Origin: VRUE01 sp963742535
Lineage (GTDB): Bacteria; Actinomycetota; Thermoleophilia; Solirubrobacterales; 70-9
Direction: 5' to 3'
Assembly: GCA_963742535.1 (NCBI GenBank)
Contig: CAVUMC010000002.1
Location: 1,240,001 to 1,304,000 of the forward strand
DNA: 64,000 nucleotides
In this document: positions 16,526 to 24,757 of the stretch, piece by piece
Numbering within the stretch: the first letter of the stretch is position 1
Layout of the letters: each line of letters starts with the position of its first letter
Translations under genes and position numbers: made by a program
Notes under the pieces: generated by a model
The model's input: only the letters and a program-made list of their open reading frames with translations
Databases searched by the model: none
Told to the model about the DNA's origin: nothing

Positions 16526-17284
16526 CTACTTCGTCCCGATCACGTCGACGCCGGCGCCTACTCCGTCAACCGCGGTTGAGCTGTTGTTGCAGCTGACGCT
16601 CTGCATGTAGATAGCGAAAGAGTGCTCGGTCGCCGCCCGGGGAGCAAAGCTCGTCAGGCCCCTCAGGCCCACTGAAGGCACGAAGTTGATCGTGCGGGTT
16701 GAGGCTCCGGTCCCCGTATCGATCACCCCGCCCTGCGCTGCGGTCTCATACGGGTTCGGGTTCTGCGGATCGGCGGGGTCGATCAGGAGCTCGGCGTTCG
16801 CGGACCGGGGAGGTTCGCAGTCCGCAGCGAATTCAACTTCGAATCCGGCCACGTACTGATCGTCCCGTCCCGCCGGCTGCGAATAGGTGGAGCTGCTGAG
16901 CGGGTAGACCTCGCCCACGACGAAGGGCAGGCGGGCAGTTCCGCGCAACCGGTCGGTGACCCGTGAGAACGGCATGCCGGCGCTTTCGAGCTTCGCCGCG
17001 GTGACCGCACCGTCGGCGATCTTGCTGGTCTCGACCGCATTGGTGGCGAGCTTGTCGTCGTTGATCGCGCCATCGCGGATCTTCAGCCTGGTCACCGCGT
17101 TCTTCTTGATCTTGCGAGTCGTGATCGCGTTGGCCTTGATCTTCGGCGTCGTTACGGAGTTCGCCTTGAGACGGTGCGGGCCGACCTTGCTCGCGGCAAA
17201 GGCCGTCGCTCCGCCCAAGACCAGGAAAACAGCGATCGACGACATCACGTTTGCGTAGCTGAGCTTGCTGGCGGCTCGCTTCAC
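16526..17284 (-). CDS. Secreted decapeptide-repeat protein (paralogue 1)
   Basis: A 252-residue protein. Residues 8-31 (LSYANVMSSIAVFLVLGGAT onwards to FAA) form a signal peptide. Then come about six 10-residue units of the type NAVTxxKIKx (positions 38-100), and a C-terminal domain of about 140 residues with two cysteines that looks beta-rich. The unit period and alternating Ile/Lys suggest a regular fibrous stalk carrying a distinct head. The function is not known. It is the last of four tandem paralogues on this strand and ends two bases from the acyl-CoA dehydrogenase gene. Starts at GTG, with a GAAGGAG ribosome site. Confidence 0.8.
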   Translation of the reverse strand: MKRAASKLSYANVMSSIAVFLVLGGATAFAASKVGPHRLKANSVTTPKIKANAITTRKIKKNAVTRLKIRDGAINDDKLATNAVETSKIADGAVTAAKLESAGMPFSRVTDRLRGTARLPFVVGEVYPLSSSTYSQPAGRDDQYVAGFEVEFAADCEPPRSANAELLIDPADPQNPNPYETAAQGGVIDTGTGASTRTINFVPSVGLRGLTSFAPRAATEHSFAIYMQSVSCNNSSTAVDGVGAGVDVIGTK

Positions 17285-17366
17285 GGAATCACTCCTTCAC
17301 TCGATTGCACCGCGCCGTTTAGCGCCTCAAGGGCCTCAACCCCCAACGAAAGCGGAGTTGCGGCGA

Positions 17367-18014
17367 CTAGTAGAGGACGACGAAGAAGCCACCGTCAGTA
17401 GCGGGTGCCTTGAGTTCGTTGGAGTCGCCGGGTTTAGGAAGACTGATCAGCCGCGTATTCACAAATGCCTGCGTTCCCGTGGGGCAGATGGTGCCCGGCC
17501 CGGGACCGGTGTCGAATTGGGCAACGATGGTTTCGCCGGCCTCGGAGTAGTCGATCGTCGCAACCCCACCCACCGGAGCAGGATTGAGACCCGAGAAGCA
17601 ATAGAAGCCGGGTTTGGGATGGCTGACATTGGCCTGGGCTATCCCGACGCTGCCAGCGAGCACCGTGCCCGCAGATGAGACATCCGCGGCGTGCGTGAGC
17701 TTTTCAGCGGTCGGAGCAACGAAGCCCGGCACTAGCTTTTCCAGCGTCACCGCCCCATTGGCCAGCTTCCCATTGGTCACGGCCCCTTTGGAGATCTTGT
17801 TCGCCTTCACCGCCCCTTTGCGGATCTTCGAAGCAGTCACCGCCCCCCGCTTGATCTTGGCCGTCGTCACCGAGGAGCCCTTGAGCTGGCCACTGTCGAT
17901 CTTTTTGGTGCTGATCTTCTTGGCAGCATAGGCTGCCCCCCCGCCGAGGACGAGGAAGACCGCGATCGAGGACATCACGTTTGCGTAGGTCAGGCGCTGG
18001 CGAATCCACTGCAC
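17367..18014 (-). CDS. Secreted decapeptide-repeat protein (paralogue 2)
   Basis: A 215-residue protein from the GTG at 18014 (an in-frame TTG at 18050 would add 12 residues; the paralogues support the shorter start). The signal peptide is LTYANVMSSIAVFLVLGGGA, followed by about six 10-residue repeats such as SSVTTAKIKR, GAVTASKIRK and GAVTNGKLAN, and a C-terminal head of about 110 residues with two cysteines and an NTRLISLPKPGD end. The head is not similar by eye to that of the other paralogues. The role is unknown; a surface location is inferred from the signal peptide. Confidence 0.78.
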   Translation of the reverse strand: MQWIRQRLTYANVMSSIAVFLVLGGGAAYAAKKISTKKIDSGQLKGSSVTTAKIKRGAVTASKIRKGAVKANKISKGAVTNGKLANGAVTLEKLVPGFVAPTAEKLTHAADVSSAGTVLAGSVGIAQANVSHPKPGFYCFSGLNPAPVGGVATIDYSEAGETIVAQFDTGPGPGTICPTGTQAFVNTRLISLPKPGDSNELKAPATDGGFFVVLY

Positions 18015-18096
18015 GGCGCCGACGATTGCAAGCAGCGGGGACCCTGTCAAGGGACGGCGGAGACCCGAGGGTCTGAGCGGATCCCAGTGAACGCAT

Positions 18097-18128
18097 GCAA
18101 GGGGCGCAGCTTTCGCCGCGCCCCTTGC
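18097..18128 (-). terminator. GC-rich hairpin downstream of paralogue 3
   Basis: GCAAGGGGCGC and GCGCCCCTTGC form a perfect 11-base stem with a 10-base loop, 29 bases past the stop at 18157. No T-tract follows, so termination is plausible but unproven. Confidence 0.4.
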
Positions 18129-18156
18129 ACCACTACACCTTCAGGCTAAGAAGAGC

Positions 18157-18861
18157 CTAGGCGTTGTTGGTCCCGTGGCCCCAGAAGGCACACTGAGCGC
18201 CGTAGTAGTTCACAGCGCTTGTGACCTGGCCGCTCAGCAACGTCTTGCCATCGGCAGAAGCAGCGCTGAACTGCGTGTAGTACGAGTAGTATTCGTCGTT
18301 GTTGTATGGCGAGTTGTCGCTAATCGAGTAACCGATTTCGCCTTCGTCGCCGGGGTTGAAGTTAGCTTCGTAGAAAGCGTCCTCGTAAGCACTAAATGAA
18401 GAGCCAGCCTGGCTCGTCGTCATGATGGTCCACGCTTCGACGTTTCCACCGCCTACGTCTTTGCAATGACCCGTTGCGGTGAATGGACCGATGGCAAACA
18501 GCTGAACATCATGTCCAGCGGTTGTCTTCACGATCCCCGAAGTGAAGTAACGGCTCCAGTTCGTTGCATTGTCGGCATTAGTGGCGTGCGTGGCGTTCGG
18601 GACGGTGCCGAGCGAGCCCACGTTCACCTTGGCGCCGGTGACCGCGCCGTTCTTGATCTTGGCGGTGGTGACGGAGTTCTTCTTGATCTTCGACGCGGTG
18701 ACGGCGTTCTTCTTAAGCTTGCCGGTCGTGATCGAGTTGCCCTTGATTTCGTTCGAGCCGATCTTCTTGGCGGCGTATGCGCTGGCGCCACCGAGGACGA
18801 GGAAGACGGCGATCGAGGACATCACGTTTGCGTACGTGATGCGCTTGCGAATCTTCTGCAC
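18157..18861 (-). CDS. Secreted decapeptide-repeat protein (paralogue 3)
   Basis: A 234-residue protein. The GTG at 18861 follows AAGGAG at 7-base spacing. After the signal ITYANVMSSIAVFLVLGGAS come four 10-residue repeats (NSITTGKLKK, NAVTASKIKK, NSVTTAKIKN, GAVTGAKVNV). A linker rich in NATHATNADNATN follows, then a Tyr/Asn-rich head of about 120 residues with two cysteines. The first 145 bases are about 95% identical to those of paralogue 4, 914 bases away, while the heads differ, so the stalk and head seem to evolve separately. Confidence 0.82.
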   Translation of the reverse strand: MQKIRKRITYANVMSSIAVFLVLGGASAYAAKKIGSNEIKGNSITTGKLKKNAVTASKIKKNSVTTAKIKNGAVTGAKVNVGSLGTVPNATHATNADNATNWSRYFTSGIVKTTAGHDVQLFAIGPFTATGHCKDVGGGNVEAWTIMTTSQAGSSFSAYEDAFYEANFNPGDEGEIGYSISDNSPYNNDEYYSYYTQFSAASADGKTLLSGQVTSAVNYYGAQCAFWGHGTNNA

Positions 18862-18866
18862 GGATT
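18721..18866. repeat. Near-identical direct repeat, copy A
   Basis: This 146-base block, covering the ribosome site, signal peptide and first repeats of paralogue 3, matches 19635-19780 with about 8 differences. Most differences are silent third positions. Recent duplication or gene conversion is likely. Confidence 0.85.
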
Positions 18867-18992
18867 GTTCTCCTTGAGGGTTGAGGGGTACTTGAGCAGC
18901 GATCTCTACTCCGCTGCGAAATGGACCGTTGAGGCCCAATCAAGCAATGTCAAGCTAACTGGACCTTCTTTTGGGTCAACCCACAAAACCCT

Positions 18993-19030
18993 TCTAAAAA
19001 AGGAAGGGCCGGGCATTTGCCCGGCCCTTT
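18993..19030 (-). terminator. Rho-independent terminator after paralogue 4
   Basis: On the minus strand an 11-base perfect stem (AAGGGCCGGGC with its complement, loop of 4 bases, 19004-19029) is followed by TTCC and a run of six T. It lies 20 bases past the stop at 19050. Confidence 0.9.
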
Positions 19031-19049
19031 CAAGCGAGTCTGGAGGCGA

Positions 19050-19775
19050 TTAACCGACCGTGACGTCTCCAGTGGCGCGACAACCGCCGAGGGCGCCATC
19101 CGTATCCACGGCGAGCGTCCCCGTAGCGACCGTTCCGTCAGTCGCGTCGTACTCGAAGGTGACGACATTGGTGTTACCGTCGCCACCAGCGAGAAGATCA
19201 AAGTTGCTGCCGACATCGAACTCCCCGCTCTCGAGGTTTTCGACGAGAACAGTGTTGGCTGTGTCGTCATCAACAGAGACCGTGTAGATCGAAGAGTCGT
19301 TCTTCGTGGTTGTTGCATTGAGCTCAACATTGCCACCGGTGCAGGTCCCTGCAATGGCCAGGCCGTTGCTGTTGAAAATCGTCTGAGTTCCGGAGTTATC
19401 GGGCACCCTGTAGGCAATCTTGACGACCTTCTGCCCGTTGACAGTGTTGGCGTTGTCAGCACTGTTGGCGTGAGCCGCATTCGGAACGGTGCCCACGGTG
19501 CCGAGATTAAGCTTCGCACCGGTAACCGCGCCATTGGCGATCTTTGCCGTGGTCACGGCGTTATCAGCGATCTTTGCCGTGACGACGGAGTTCTTCTTGA
19601 TCTTCGACGCACTGACGGCTTCCTTCTTGATCTTGCCGGTCGTGATCGAGTTGCCCTTGATTTCGTTCGAGCCGATCTTCTTGGCGGCGTACGCGCTGGC
19701 GCCGCCGAGAACGAGGAAGACGGCGATCGAAGACATCACGTTCGCGTACGTGATGCGCTTGCGGATCTTCTTCAC
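19050..19775 (-). CDS. Secreted decapeptide-repeat protein (paralogue 4)
   Basis: A 241-residue protein starting at GTG after AAGGAG. It has the signal peptide ITYANVMSSIAVFLVLGGAS and five 10-residue repeats (NSITTGKIKK, EAVSASKIKK, NSVVTAKIAD, NAVTTAKIAN, GAVTGAKLNL). The linker GTVPNAAHANSADNANTVNG is close to that of paralogue 3. The head of about 130 residues is Asp/Thr/Val-rich, with two cysteines near CTGGNVEL and GGCRATGD. The head looks like an all-beta domain; no family is recognised. It has a strong terminator, so it is probably its own transcription unit. Confidence 0.82.
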   Translation of the reverse strand: MKKIRKRITYANVMSSIAVFLVLGGASAYAAKKIGSNEIKGNSITTGKIKKEAVSASKIKKNSVVTAKIADNAVTTAKIANGAVTGAKLNLGTVGTVPNAAHANSADNANTVNGQKVVKIAYRVPDNSGTQTIFNSNGLAIAGTCTGGNVELNATTTKNDSSIYTVSVDDDTANTVLVENLESGEFDVGSNFDLLAGGDGNTNVVTFEYDATDGTVATGTLAVDTDGALGGCRATGDVTVG

Positions 19776-19780
19776 GGATT
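19635..19780. repeat. Near-identical direct repeat, copy B
   Basis: Partner of 18721-18866, in the same orientation and 914 bases away. It covers the 5' end of paralogue 4. Recombination between the two would delete one head domain or make a hybrid gene. Confidence 0.85.
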
Positions 19781-19893
19781 TACTCTCCTTGAGGATTGAG
19801 GGGTCGCAACGGCGCTCTGCGCCTTGCTTTGCTTCTACTGAGCGGACCCTTTCAGGTCGCTCGGAACCATGTCAAGCGGCTTGGACGCCGCAA

Positions 19894-20958
19894 TCAGCCG
19901 CGGCGCTCGGCCTCGTCGGCCGCCTCCGCAAGCCGCTCTACCAAGCGGGCGAAGGCTTCGATGCCAGGGTCGACCTTGCCGTACTGGCCTGCGGCGTAGC
20001 GAGCATAGACGCCCTCGAGAATGATCGCCAGCTTCCAGTAGCCGAGGGCGACGAAGAAGTCGAGTTGTGAGAGGTCGCGACCGGAGCGCTCGGCGTAGCG
20101 GGCCTTGAGCTCCTCGCGCTTGGGAAAGCCGGGGGCCAGCGTCGCGGGCTGGCCCAGGGCAATCGTCTCTTCTCCGGGCTCCGGCCAGTAGACCATCAGC
20201 AGGCCGACGTCAGCGAGCGGGTCGCCCAGGGTGCAGAGCTCCCAGTCGACGACAGCGGCCACCTCGCCTTGGGGGGTGAGGATCATGTTGTCGAGGCGGT
20301 AGTCGCCGTGAACGATCGTTGCCGGGCCCTGCTCCGGGATACGGGCGGCGAGGCGCTCGTGGACGGCGTCGATCGCCGGCAGCTCGCGCGTCTTCGACTT
20401 CTCCCACTGCCCCTGCCAGCGGTGCAGCTGGCGGGCGACGTAATCCTCCTTGCGGCCCAGTTCGCTGAGACCGACGGCGTCGGGATCAACCGCGTGGATC
20501 TCGACCAGGGTGTCGACCACGCGCTCGCCGATCGCTCGCCGGTCATCCTCGTCGGGAAAGGCATCCGCCTCAGCCAGGCCGCGCAGGATCGGGCCCTCGA
20601 CGAACTCCATCACGTAGAAGGGCGCTTCGTTGACGCTCTCGTCCTCGCAGAAGCCGGCAATCGGCGCGACCGGTACCGGCGTCCCGGCCAGGGCCGAGAC
20701 CACTCGGTGCTCGCGCCCCATGTCGTGAGCGGAGCCAAGTCGTTTTCCCAGTGGCGGGCGGCGCAACGCCCAGCGCCCGCCGGCGCTGTCGCGCACCCCG
20801 TAGGTGAGATTTGAGTGCCCACCCGAGATTCGCTCGAAGGTGAGAGGAAGCTGCGCAGCGGGTACGTGCTCAGCGAACCATGCTTCGACCCGGGCCTTAT
20901 CGATGCCCTCCGGCGCCTCGGGAATCCCGTTAGCCGTGCCTGTAGCCTCGTCCCCCAT
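19894..20958 (-). CDS. Aminoglycoside-phosphotransferase-fold kinase (acyl-CoA dehydrogenase-associated type)
   Basis: A 354-residue APH-fold protein. The N-terminal ISGGHSNLTYGV is the nucleotide loop; the catalytic Brenner-type motif is IVHGDYRLDNMIL, and the metal motif is VVDWELCTLGDPLADVG. This subgroup is related to the kinase domain of ACAD10/11, which phosphorylates hydroxyacyl-CoA before elimination by the dehydrogenase domain. The ACAD at 15262 may be the partner, although it is not adjacent. The ATG at 20958 is preferred to the longer form because the upstream residues are basic and atypical; a TATGCT box sits 9 bases before it. Confidence 0.87.
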   Translation of the reverse strand: MGDEATGTANGIPEAPEGIDKARVEAWFAEHVPAAQLPLTFERISGGHSNLTYGVRDSAGGRWALRRPPLGKRLGSAHDMGREHRVVSALAGTPVPVAPIAGFCEDESVNEAPFYVMEFVEGPILRGLAEADAFPDEDDRRAIGERVVDTLVEIHAVDPDAVGLSELGRKEDYVARQLHRWQGQWEKSKTRELPAIDAVHERLAARIPEQGPATIVHGDYRLDNMILTPQGEVAAVVDWELCTLGDPLADVGLLMVYWPEPGEETIALGQPATLAPGFPKREELKARYAERSGRDLSQLDFFVALGYWKLAIILEGVYARYAAGQYGKVDPGIEAFARLVERLAEAADEAERRG

Positions 20959-22201
20959 CGCGGGCCAAGCATATTCCCGACGCCGCTTTCGTCTCAGTCC
21001 ATCGCTTGCCAACCGGCTGACGATCGGCTTCGCGATCGCCTTCGCCGTGCTCACCGGCCTCGCCGTGGTCGGCGTCGCCCGCTTCCTGCAGCAGCGCCAG
21101 GATTTCGAGGACTCCAGCGCCCGCTCCTACCAGATCGAGATCGCGGCACGGAACCGGCTCGCCAGCGGCGACCACCCAGCCGCGGCGCGGGCGGTGATCC
21201 TCGGCCAGCAGAGTCGTCGCCAGAACCTGCGCGACGACATCGGCGGCGAGACCCGCGACACGGCGCTGCTCGTCGGCGCCGGCTTGATCGCGGGACTGAC
21301 CGGTGCGGCACTGCTCTTCAGCGGCCTGATCTCCTCGATGCGGCGCCCGCTCGAGGAGCTGGTCGATGCTTCCGGACAGCTTGCCGGCGGCGACCTAAAC
21401 GCCCGGGTCAAAGTCGGTGGCCTCTCCGAGACCGCAGCGCTGGGGTCGGCCTTCAACGAAATGGCCGCAGAACTGCAGCGCCGGGCCGGCGAACGCGACC
21501 AATTGGAAACGATGAAGGACGAGTTCGTGCTCACCGCCTCGCACGAGCTGCGCAGTCCGCTGACATCGGTGCAGGGCTTCGCCGAGCTGCTGATGCTCGA
21601 GCGCGACAAGCTCGAGCCCAAGCAGGCCGACACCGTCGAGATCATCCTCGACAACACCCGCCACCTGGTGCGCCTGCTCAACGACCTGCTCGACCTCGCG
21701 CGCAGCGATGCCGGGCGGCTGACGATCAAGCCCTCCCCCACCGACGTTGCTTCGGTGGTCGAAGACCCGGTTCGGACGATGCAGAGCCAAACCCAGACCA
21801 AGAGCCAGGCGCTGGCGCAAGAGATCCAGCCGGGACTTCCTCAGGTCAGCGTCGACCGCGATCGCATCCGCCAGGTCCTCGTAAATCTTCTTACCAACGC
21901 GCACCAGTACTGTCCCGAAGGAGCGTCGATTCTCGTCACGGCGACCGGTCAGGCTGATGGAGTGCAGCTGGCCGTCAGCGACGACGGACCCGGGATGGCA
22001 GCCGACCAGCTAGAGCACATATTCGAGCGCTTCACCCGCGGCGATGCGGGTTTGACCCAGTACGTGGGCGGCACCGGCCTTGGGCTGGCGATCTCGAAAT
22101 CGCTGGTCGAGTTGCACGGCGGCACGCTCGCGGTCGAATCGACCAAGGGCCACGGCTCGACATTTCGCGTATGGCTCCCTGCTTACGGGGTGACCGCATG
22201 A
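20936..22201 (+). CDS. Membrane sensor histidine kinase
   Basis: About 421 residues. One membrane helix (LTIGFAIAFAVLTGLAVVGV), a short extracytoplasmic segment, and a second helix (LLVGAGLIAGLTGAALLFSG) lead into a HAMP domain (MRRPLEELVDASGQLAGGDL). The phosphoacceptor is His203 in LTASHELRSPLTSVQGF; the ATPase has N box VLVNLLTNAHQYCPEG, G1 VSDDGPGM and G2 GTGLGLAIS. The input domain is only about 60 residues. The start is uncertain: GTG 20936 and ATG 20903 both overlap the start of the divergent phosphotransferase gene. It is coupled by ATGA to a receiver protein. Confidence 0.92.
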   Translation: MPVASSPIAGQAYSRRRFRLSPSLANRLTIGFAIAFAVLTGLAVVGVARFLQQRQDFEDSSARSYQIEIAARNRLASGDHPAAARAVILGQQSRRQNLRDDIGGETRDTALLVGAGLIAGLTGAALLFSGLISSMRRPLEELVDASGQLAGGDLNARVKVGGLSETAALGSAFNEMAAELQRRAGERDQLETMKDEFVLTASHELRSPLTSVQGFAELLMLERDKLEPKQADTVEIILDNTRHLVRLLNDLLDLARSDAGRLTIKPSPTDVASVVEDPVRTMQSQTQTKSQALAQEIQPGLPQVSVDRDRIRQVLVNLLTNAHQYCPEGASILVTATGQADGVQLAVSDDGPGMAADQLEHIFERFTRGDAGLTQYVGGTGLGLAISKSLVELHGGTLAVESTKGHGSTFRVWLPAYGVTA

Positions 22202-22557
22202 GCGCGCGGGTACTGATCGCCGACGACTCCGAGACGATCCTGCTCCTGCTGCGCACGCGACTGGAGATGGAGGGCTACGAAGTGGTTACGGCCGAGGACG
22301 GCGTCGAGGTGATCGAAGCGCTGCAGAAAGGGCCGCCACCGGACATCCTCCTGCTTGACGCGATGATGCCGCGCAAGTCAGGCATCGACGCCCTGCGCGA
22401 GCTACGCGCAAGCGGCGTCGATACCCCTGTTCTGATCGTCAGTGCCCACCAGGACGAGATGGACGCCGGGGCGCCCACCGACGTCGAGGTGAGCGGCTAC
22501 ATCACCAAGCCGATCGACTTCGATCAGCTTTTCAGCCGCATCGCCGAACTTACTTAG
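22198..22557 (+). CDS. Single-domain response regulator (receiver only)
   Basis: A 119-residue receiver domain with the acidic pocket IADDSE (Asp9/Asp10), phospho-acceptor Asp54 in LLLDAMMPRKSG, the Thr/Ser switch VLIVSAHQ and the conserved lysine in YITKPIDF. There is no output domain, so it must act by protein contact, as CheY-type or relay proteins do. It is translationally coupled to the histidine kinase at 20936, its likely phosphodonor. The 3' end overlaps the opposing repeat-protein gene by 8 bases. Confidence 0.93.
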   Translation: MSARVLIADDSETILLLLRTRLEMEGYEVVTAEDGVEVIEALQKGPPPDILLLDAMMPRKSGIDALRELRASGVDTPVLIVSAHQDEMDAGAPTDVEVSGYITKPIDFDQLFSRIAELT

Positions 22558-23149
22558 CGCCGGACAGCCAATAGTGGGGACCGTCGTCCGGAGGCGTGCT
22601 TCCCTTGCTGTCTTGCGCAGACGTACCGACCGCCTTTACCGCGGTGCATATCGCGGTGATGGTCATCGTCGTGCCTTTTGGACCGCTCGCGGTCGCGATC
22701 CAACCGGTATGAGTCGGGCTGGGAGCGCTGTCGCTGACGTAGCCATAGCCCTCACTGCTCAGCGATGCGCCGCCGCCGATTACCGAGGTGCCGACCGGGC
22801 AGACAGCCGTCCCCTGGGTGCCGGTGGGCGAGGTGTAGTTGAGCGGCACCGTGACCGTCGCGTAGTGGATGCCGCTGAGGGCGCTGGCGGTAATACCGGT
22901 CAGGGTGCTCTCCTTGATTTGATCCGCACCGAGCGAGTTGGCCTTGATCTGTTTGCCGGTCAGCGTTTTTGGCTTGATCTGCTTGCCGGCCAGGCTCTTC
23001 GGCTTGATCCGATTGCCGGGAATGGAGCCCGCTTTGATCTGAGTTCCACTGATCTTGCCGGCCGCGTAGACAGAGCCGCCAAGCGCGACGAAAAGCGCGA
23101 TGCAGGCAACGACGTTGGAGAAGGTGAATACCTTCGAGACTCGGGTCAT
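22550..23149 (-). CDS. Secreted decapeptide-repeat protein (paralogue 5, divergent)
   Basis: A 199-residue relative of the 16526-19775 family. The signal peptide is FTFSNVVACIALFVALGGSV. It is followed by five 10-residue units of a variant type: AGSIPGNRIK, PKSLAGKQIK, PKTLTGKQIK, ANSLGADQIK, ESTLTG. The head has a VCPVGTSVIGGGASLSSEGY strand and a final IWxx-free Tyr/Trp end (DDGPHYWLSG), with two cysteines. The repeat core keeps the Ile-Lys pair and the small-residue turn but not the VTT part. The start is ATG 23149 after GAGGAG; a TATAGG-like box lies at 23200-23205. Confidence 0.78.
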   Translation of the reverse strand: MTRVSKVFTFSNVVACIALFVALGGSVYAAGKISGTQIKAGSIPGNRIKPKSLAGKQIKPKTLTGKQIKANSLGADQIKESTLTGITASALSGIHYATVTVPLNYTSPTGTQGTAVCPVGTSVIGGGASLSSEGYGYVSDSAPSPTHTGWIATASGPKGTTMTITAICTAVKAVGTSAQDSKGSTPPDDGPHYWLSGAK

Positions 23150-23248
23150 TGGAGAGCTCCTCACTGGCAACGAGACACCAGGTAGTTTGCGAAGGCGACC
23201 CTATAGTTTTTTTTACCGCTCAGACCGGCTTGGGCGGTTGAAAAAGAG

Positions 23249-24757
23249 TCAGCTCTTCGCGACCTCGAGCCGGATCTCCTTGCCCTTGACCTTGGTGCCG
23301 TCGAGGTACTCGACGGTGCGCTCGGCCAGCTCGGGGTCGATGTGAACGAAGGAGAAGCGGTGGAGGACGTGGACGTCGTGGATCGCCTCCTCCGGCAGGA
23401 CCGCGCCCTCGCGCAGGGCCCAGCGCAGGTCCTCCTCGGAGATGCCGCTGCGCTCGCCGCGGTTGACGAAGAGCTTCACTGACTTGCCGGGCTCGGCCTT
23501 CTTCGCATCGGCCTGTTCCGAGTCAACCTCCGGCGGAGCATCGTCCTCGGCTGGTTTCGGGTCACGCGGCGGCTTGGGCGCCTCAGCGGGCTCACGACGC
23601 TCCGGGCGCTCGCGACGACGCGGGCGCGGCGCGTGCTCGAGGCGCTCCTCCGGCGTTTCCCACTCGCCGATCGTCGTCTTCACGTCGCGCTCGATACGGC
23701 CGATCTCGTCGCGCTGGGCAGGGGTGACGAAGGTGATCGCGCGGCCGGTACGGCCGACGCGGCCGGTACGGCCGATTCGGTGCACGTAGACCTCCGAGGA
23801 GGCCGGCACGTCGTAGTTGATGACGTGGGTGACGTGCTCGATGTCGAGTCCGCGGGCGGCGATGTCGGTTGCCACCAGCAGGCGCACCCGGTGGTCCTTG
23901 AAGGCGATCATCACGCCGTCTCGCGAGCCCTGGCTCATGTCGCCGTGCAGGGCCTTAACGTCGAGGCCTTTGCCCTTCAGCGTCTTCTCCAAGCGATCGG
24001 CGCCGATCTTGGTGCGGCAGAAGATGATCGCCTGCTCGGGTTCTTCGGTCTTGAGCAGCTCGATCAGCCTCGCGCCCTTCTCTTTGGCCCCCACCTCGAC
24101 GAAGGCCTGGGAGATCGCGTCGACGGTCAGTGTCTTCGGCGTGATGCTGATCGTCGTCGGGTCATACATATAGCTCTCGGCGAGGCGTTTGACCGGCGGC
24201 GGCATCGTCGCCGAGAAGAGCGCCGTCTGGCGGCCGCTCGGGCACATGCGGAGGATCTTCTCGACGTCCTCGATGAAGCCGAGGTCCAGCATCTCGTCGG
24301 CCTCGTCGAGGACGACGTAGCGCGCCGCGGTGAGAACCAACGAGCGGCGGCTCATCAGGTCCATCATTCGGCCCACAGTGGCGACGACGACGTGGGCGCC
24401 GGAGCGCAGCTGCGCCTGCTGGGATTTGATCGGCGCCCCGCCGAAGACGGCGACGATCTCGATGTCGAGGTGCTCGGCGTAGGAACGCAGCGCCTGCGTC
24501 ACCTGGATGCAGAGCTCGCGGGTCGGCGTCAGCACGACCGCCTGCACCTCGTCGTTGTCGGGATCGAGGTACTGCAGCAGCGGCAGGCCGAAGGCGGCGG
24601 TCTTACCGGTCCCGGTCTGGGCCTGGCCGATCACATCGTGGCCGCCGAGCAGCTCGGGAATCGCCTGGTCCTGGATCGGCGTCGGGTCCTGGAAGCCGAG
24701 CTCGTCGAGGGCCTGCTGGATTTTCTCGGAGAGGCCGAGATCCTTGAACGCCGTCAC
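23249..24757 (-). CDS. DEAD-box ATP-dependent RNA helicase
   Basis: A 502-residue RNA helicase with all core motifs: Q motif FQDPTPIQ, motif I AQTGTGKT, PTREL, DEAD, SAT, ARGLDIEHV and HRIGRTGR. A charged linker rich in Arg/Pro/Glu follows (about residues 380-430). The C-terminal RNA-binding domain (VKLFVNRGERSGISEEDL to GKEIRLEVAKS) is of the DbpA/CsdA type, pointing to ribosome assembly or cold adaptation. The GTG start overlaps the stop of the quinone oxidoreductase gene by four bases (GTGA), so the two are coupled. Confidence 0.95.
   Translation of the reverse strand: MTAFKDLGLSEKIQQALDELGFQDPTPIQDQAIPELLGGHDVIGQAQTGTGKTAAFGLPLLQYLDPDNDEVQAVVLTPTRELCIQVTQALRSYAEHLDIEIVAVFGGAPIKSQQAQLRSGAHVVVATVGRMMDLMSRRSLVLTAARYVVLDEADEMLDLGFIEDVEKILRMCPSGRQTALFSATMPPPVKRLAESYMYDPTTISITPKTLTVDAISQAFVEVGAKEKGARLIELLKTEEPEQAIIFCRTKIGADRLEKTLKGKGLDVKALHGDMSQGSRDGVMIAFKDHRVRLLVATDIAARGLDIEHVTHVINYDVPASSEVYVHRIGRTGRVGRTGRAITFVTPAQRDEIGRIERDVKTTIGEWETPEERLEHAPRPRRRERPERREPAEAPKPPRDPKPAEDDAPPEVDSEQADAKKAEPGKSVKLFVNRGERSGISEEDLRWALREGAVLPEEAIHDVHVLHRFSFVHIDPELAERTVEYLDGTKVKGKEIRLEVAKS

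Noticed and set aside
18061..18074. Small palindrome AGACCCGAGGGTCT
   Set aside because: Six-base arms of this kind are expected by chance in GC-rich DNA, and it has no clear position relative to a promoter.
16980..19700. CRISPR-like regular DNA repetition with about 30-base period
   Set aside because: The period is that of 10-residue protein repeats within reading frames; units are degenerate and there are no identical repeats with unique spacers.
23204..23237. Run of eight T next to an ACCGC/GCGGT inverted repeat as a terminator of the helicase gene
   Set aside because: On the minus strand the run reads as A and follows the stem, and on the plus strand it precedes the stem, so neither orientation gives a normal intrinsic terminator. 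The stem is only 5 pairs. It may instead be A-tract DNA upstream of the 22550-23149 promoter.
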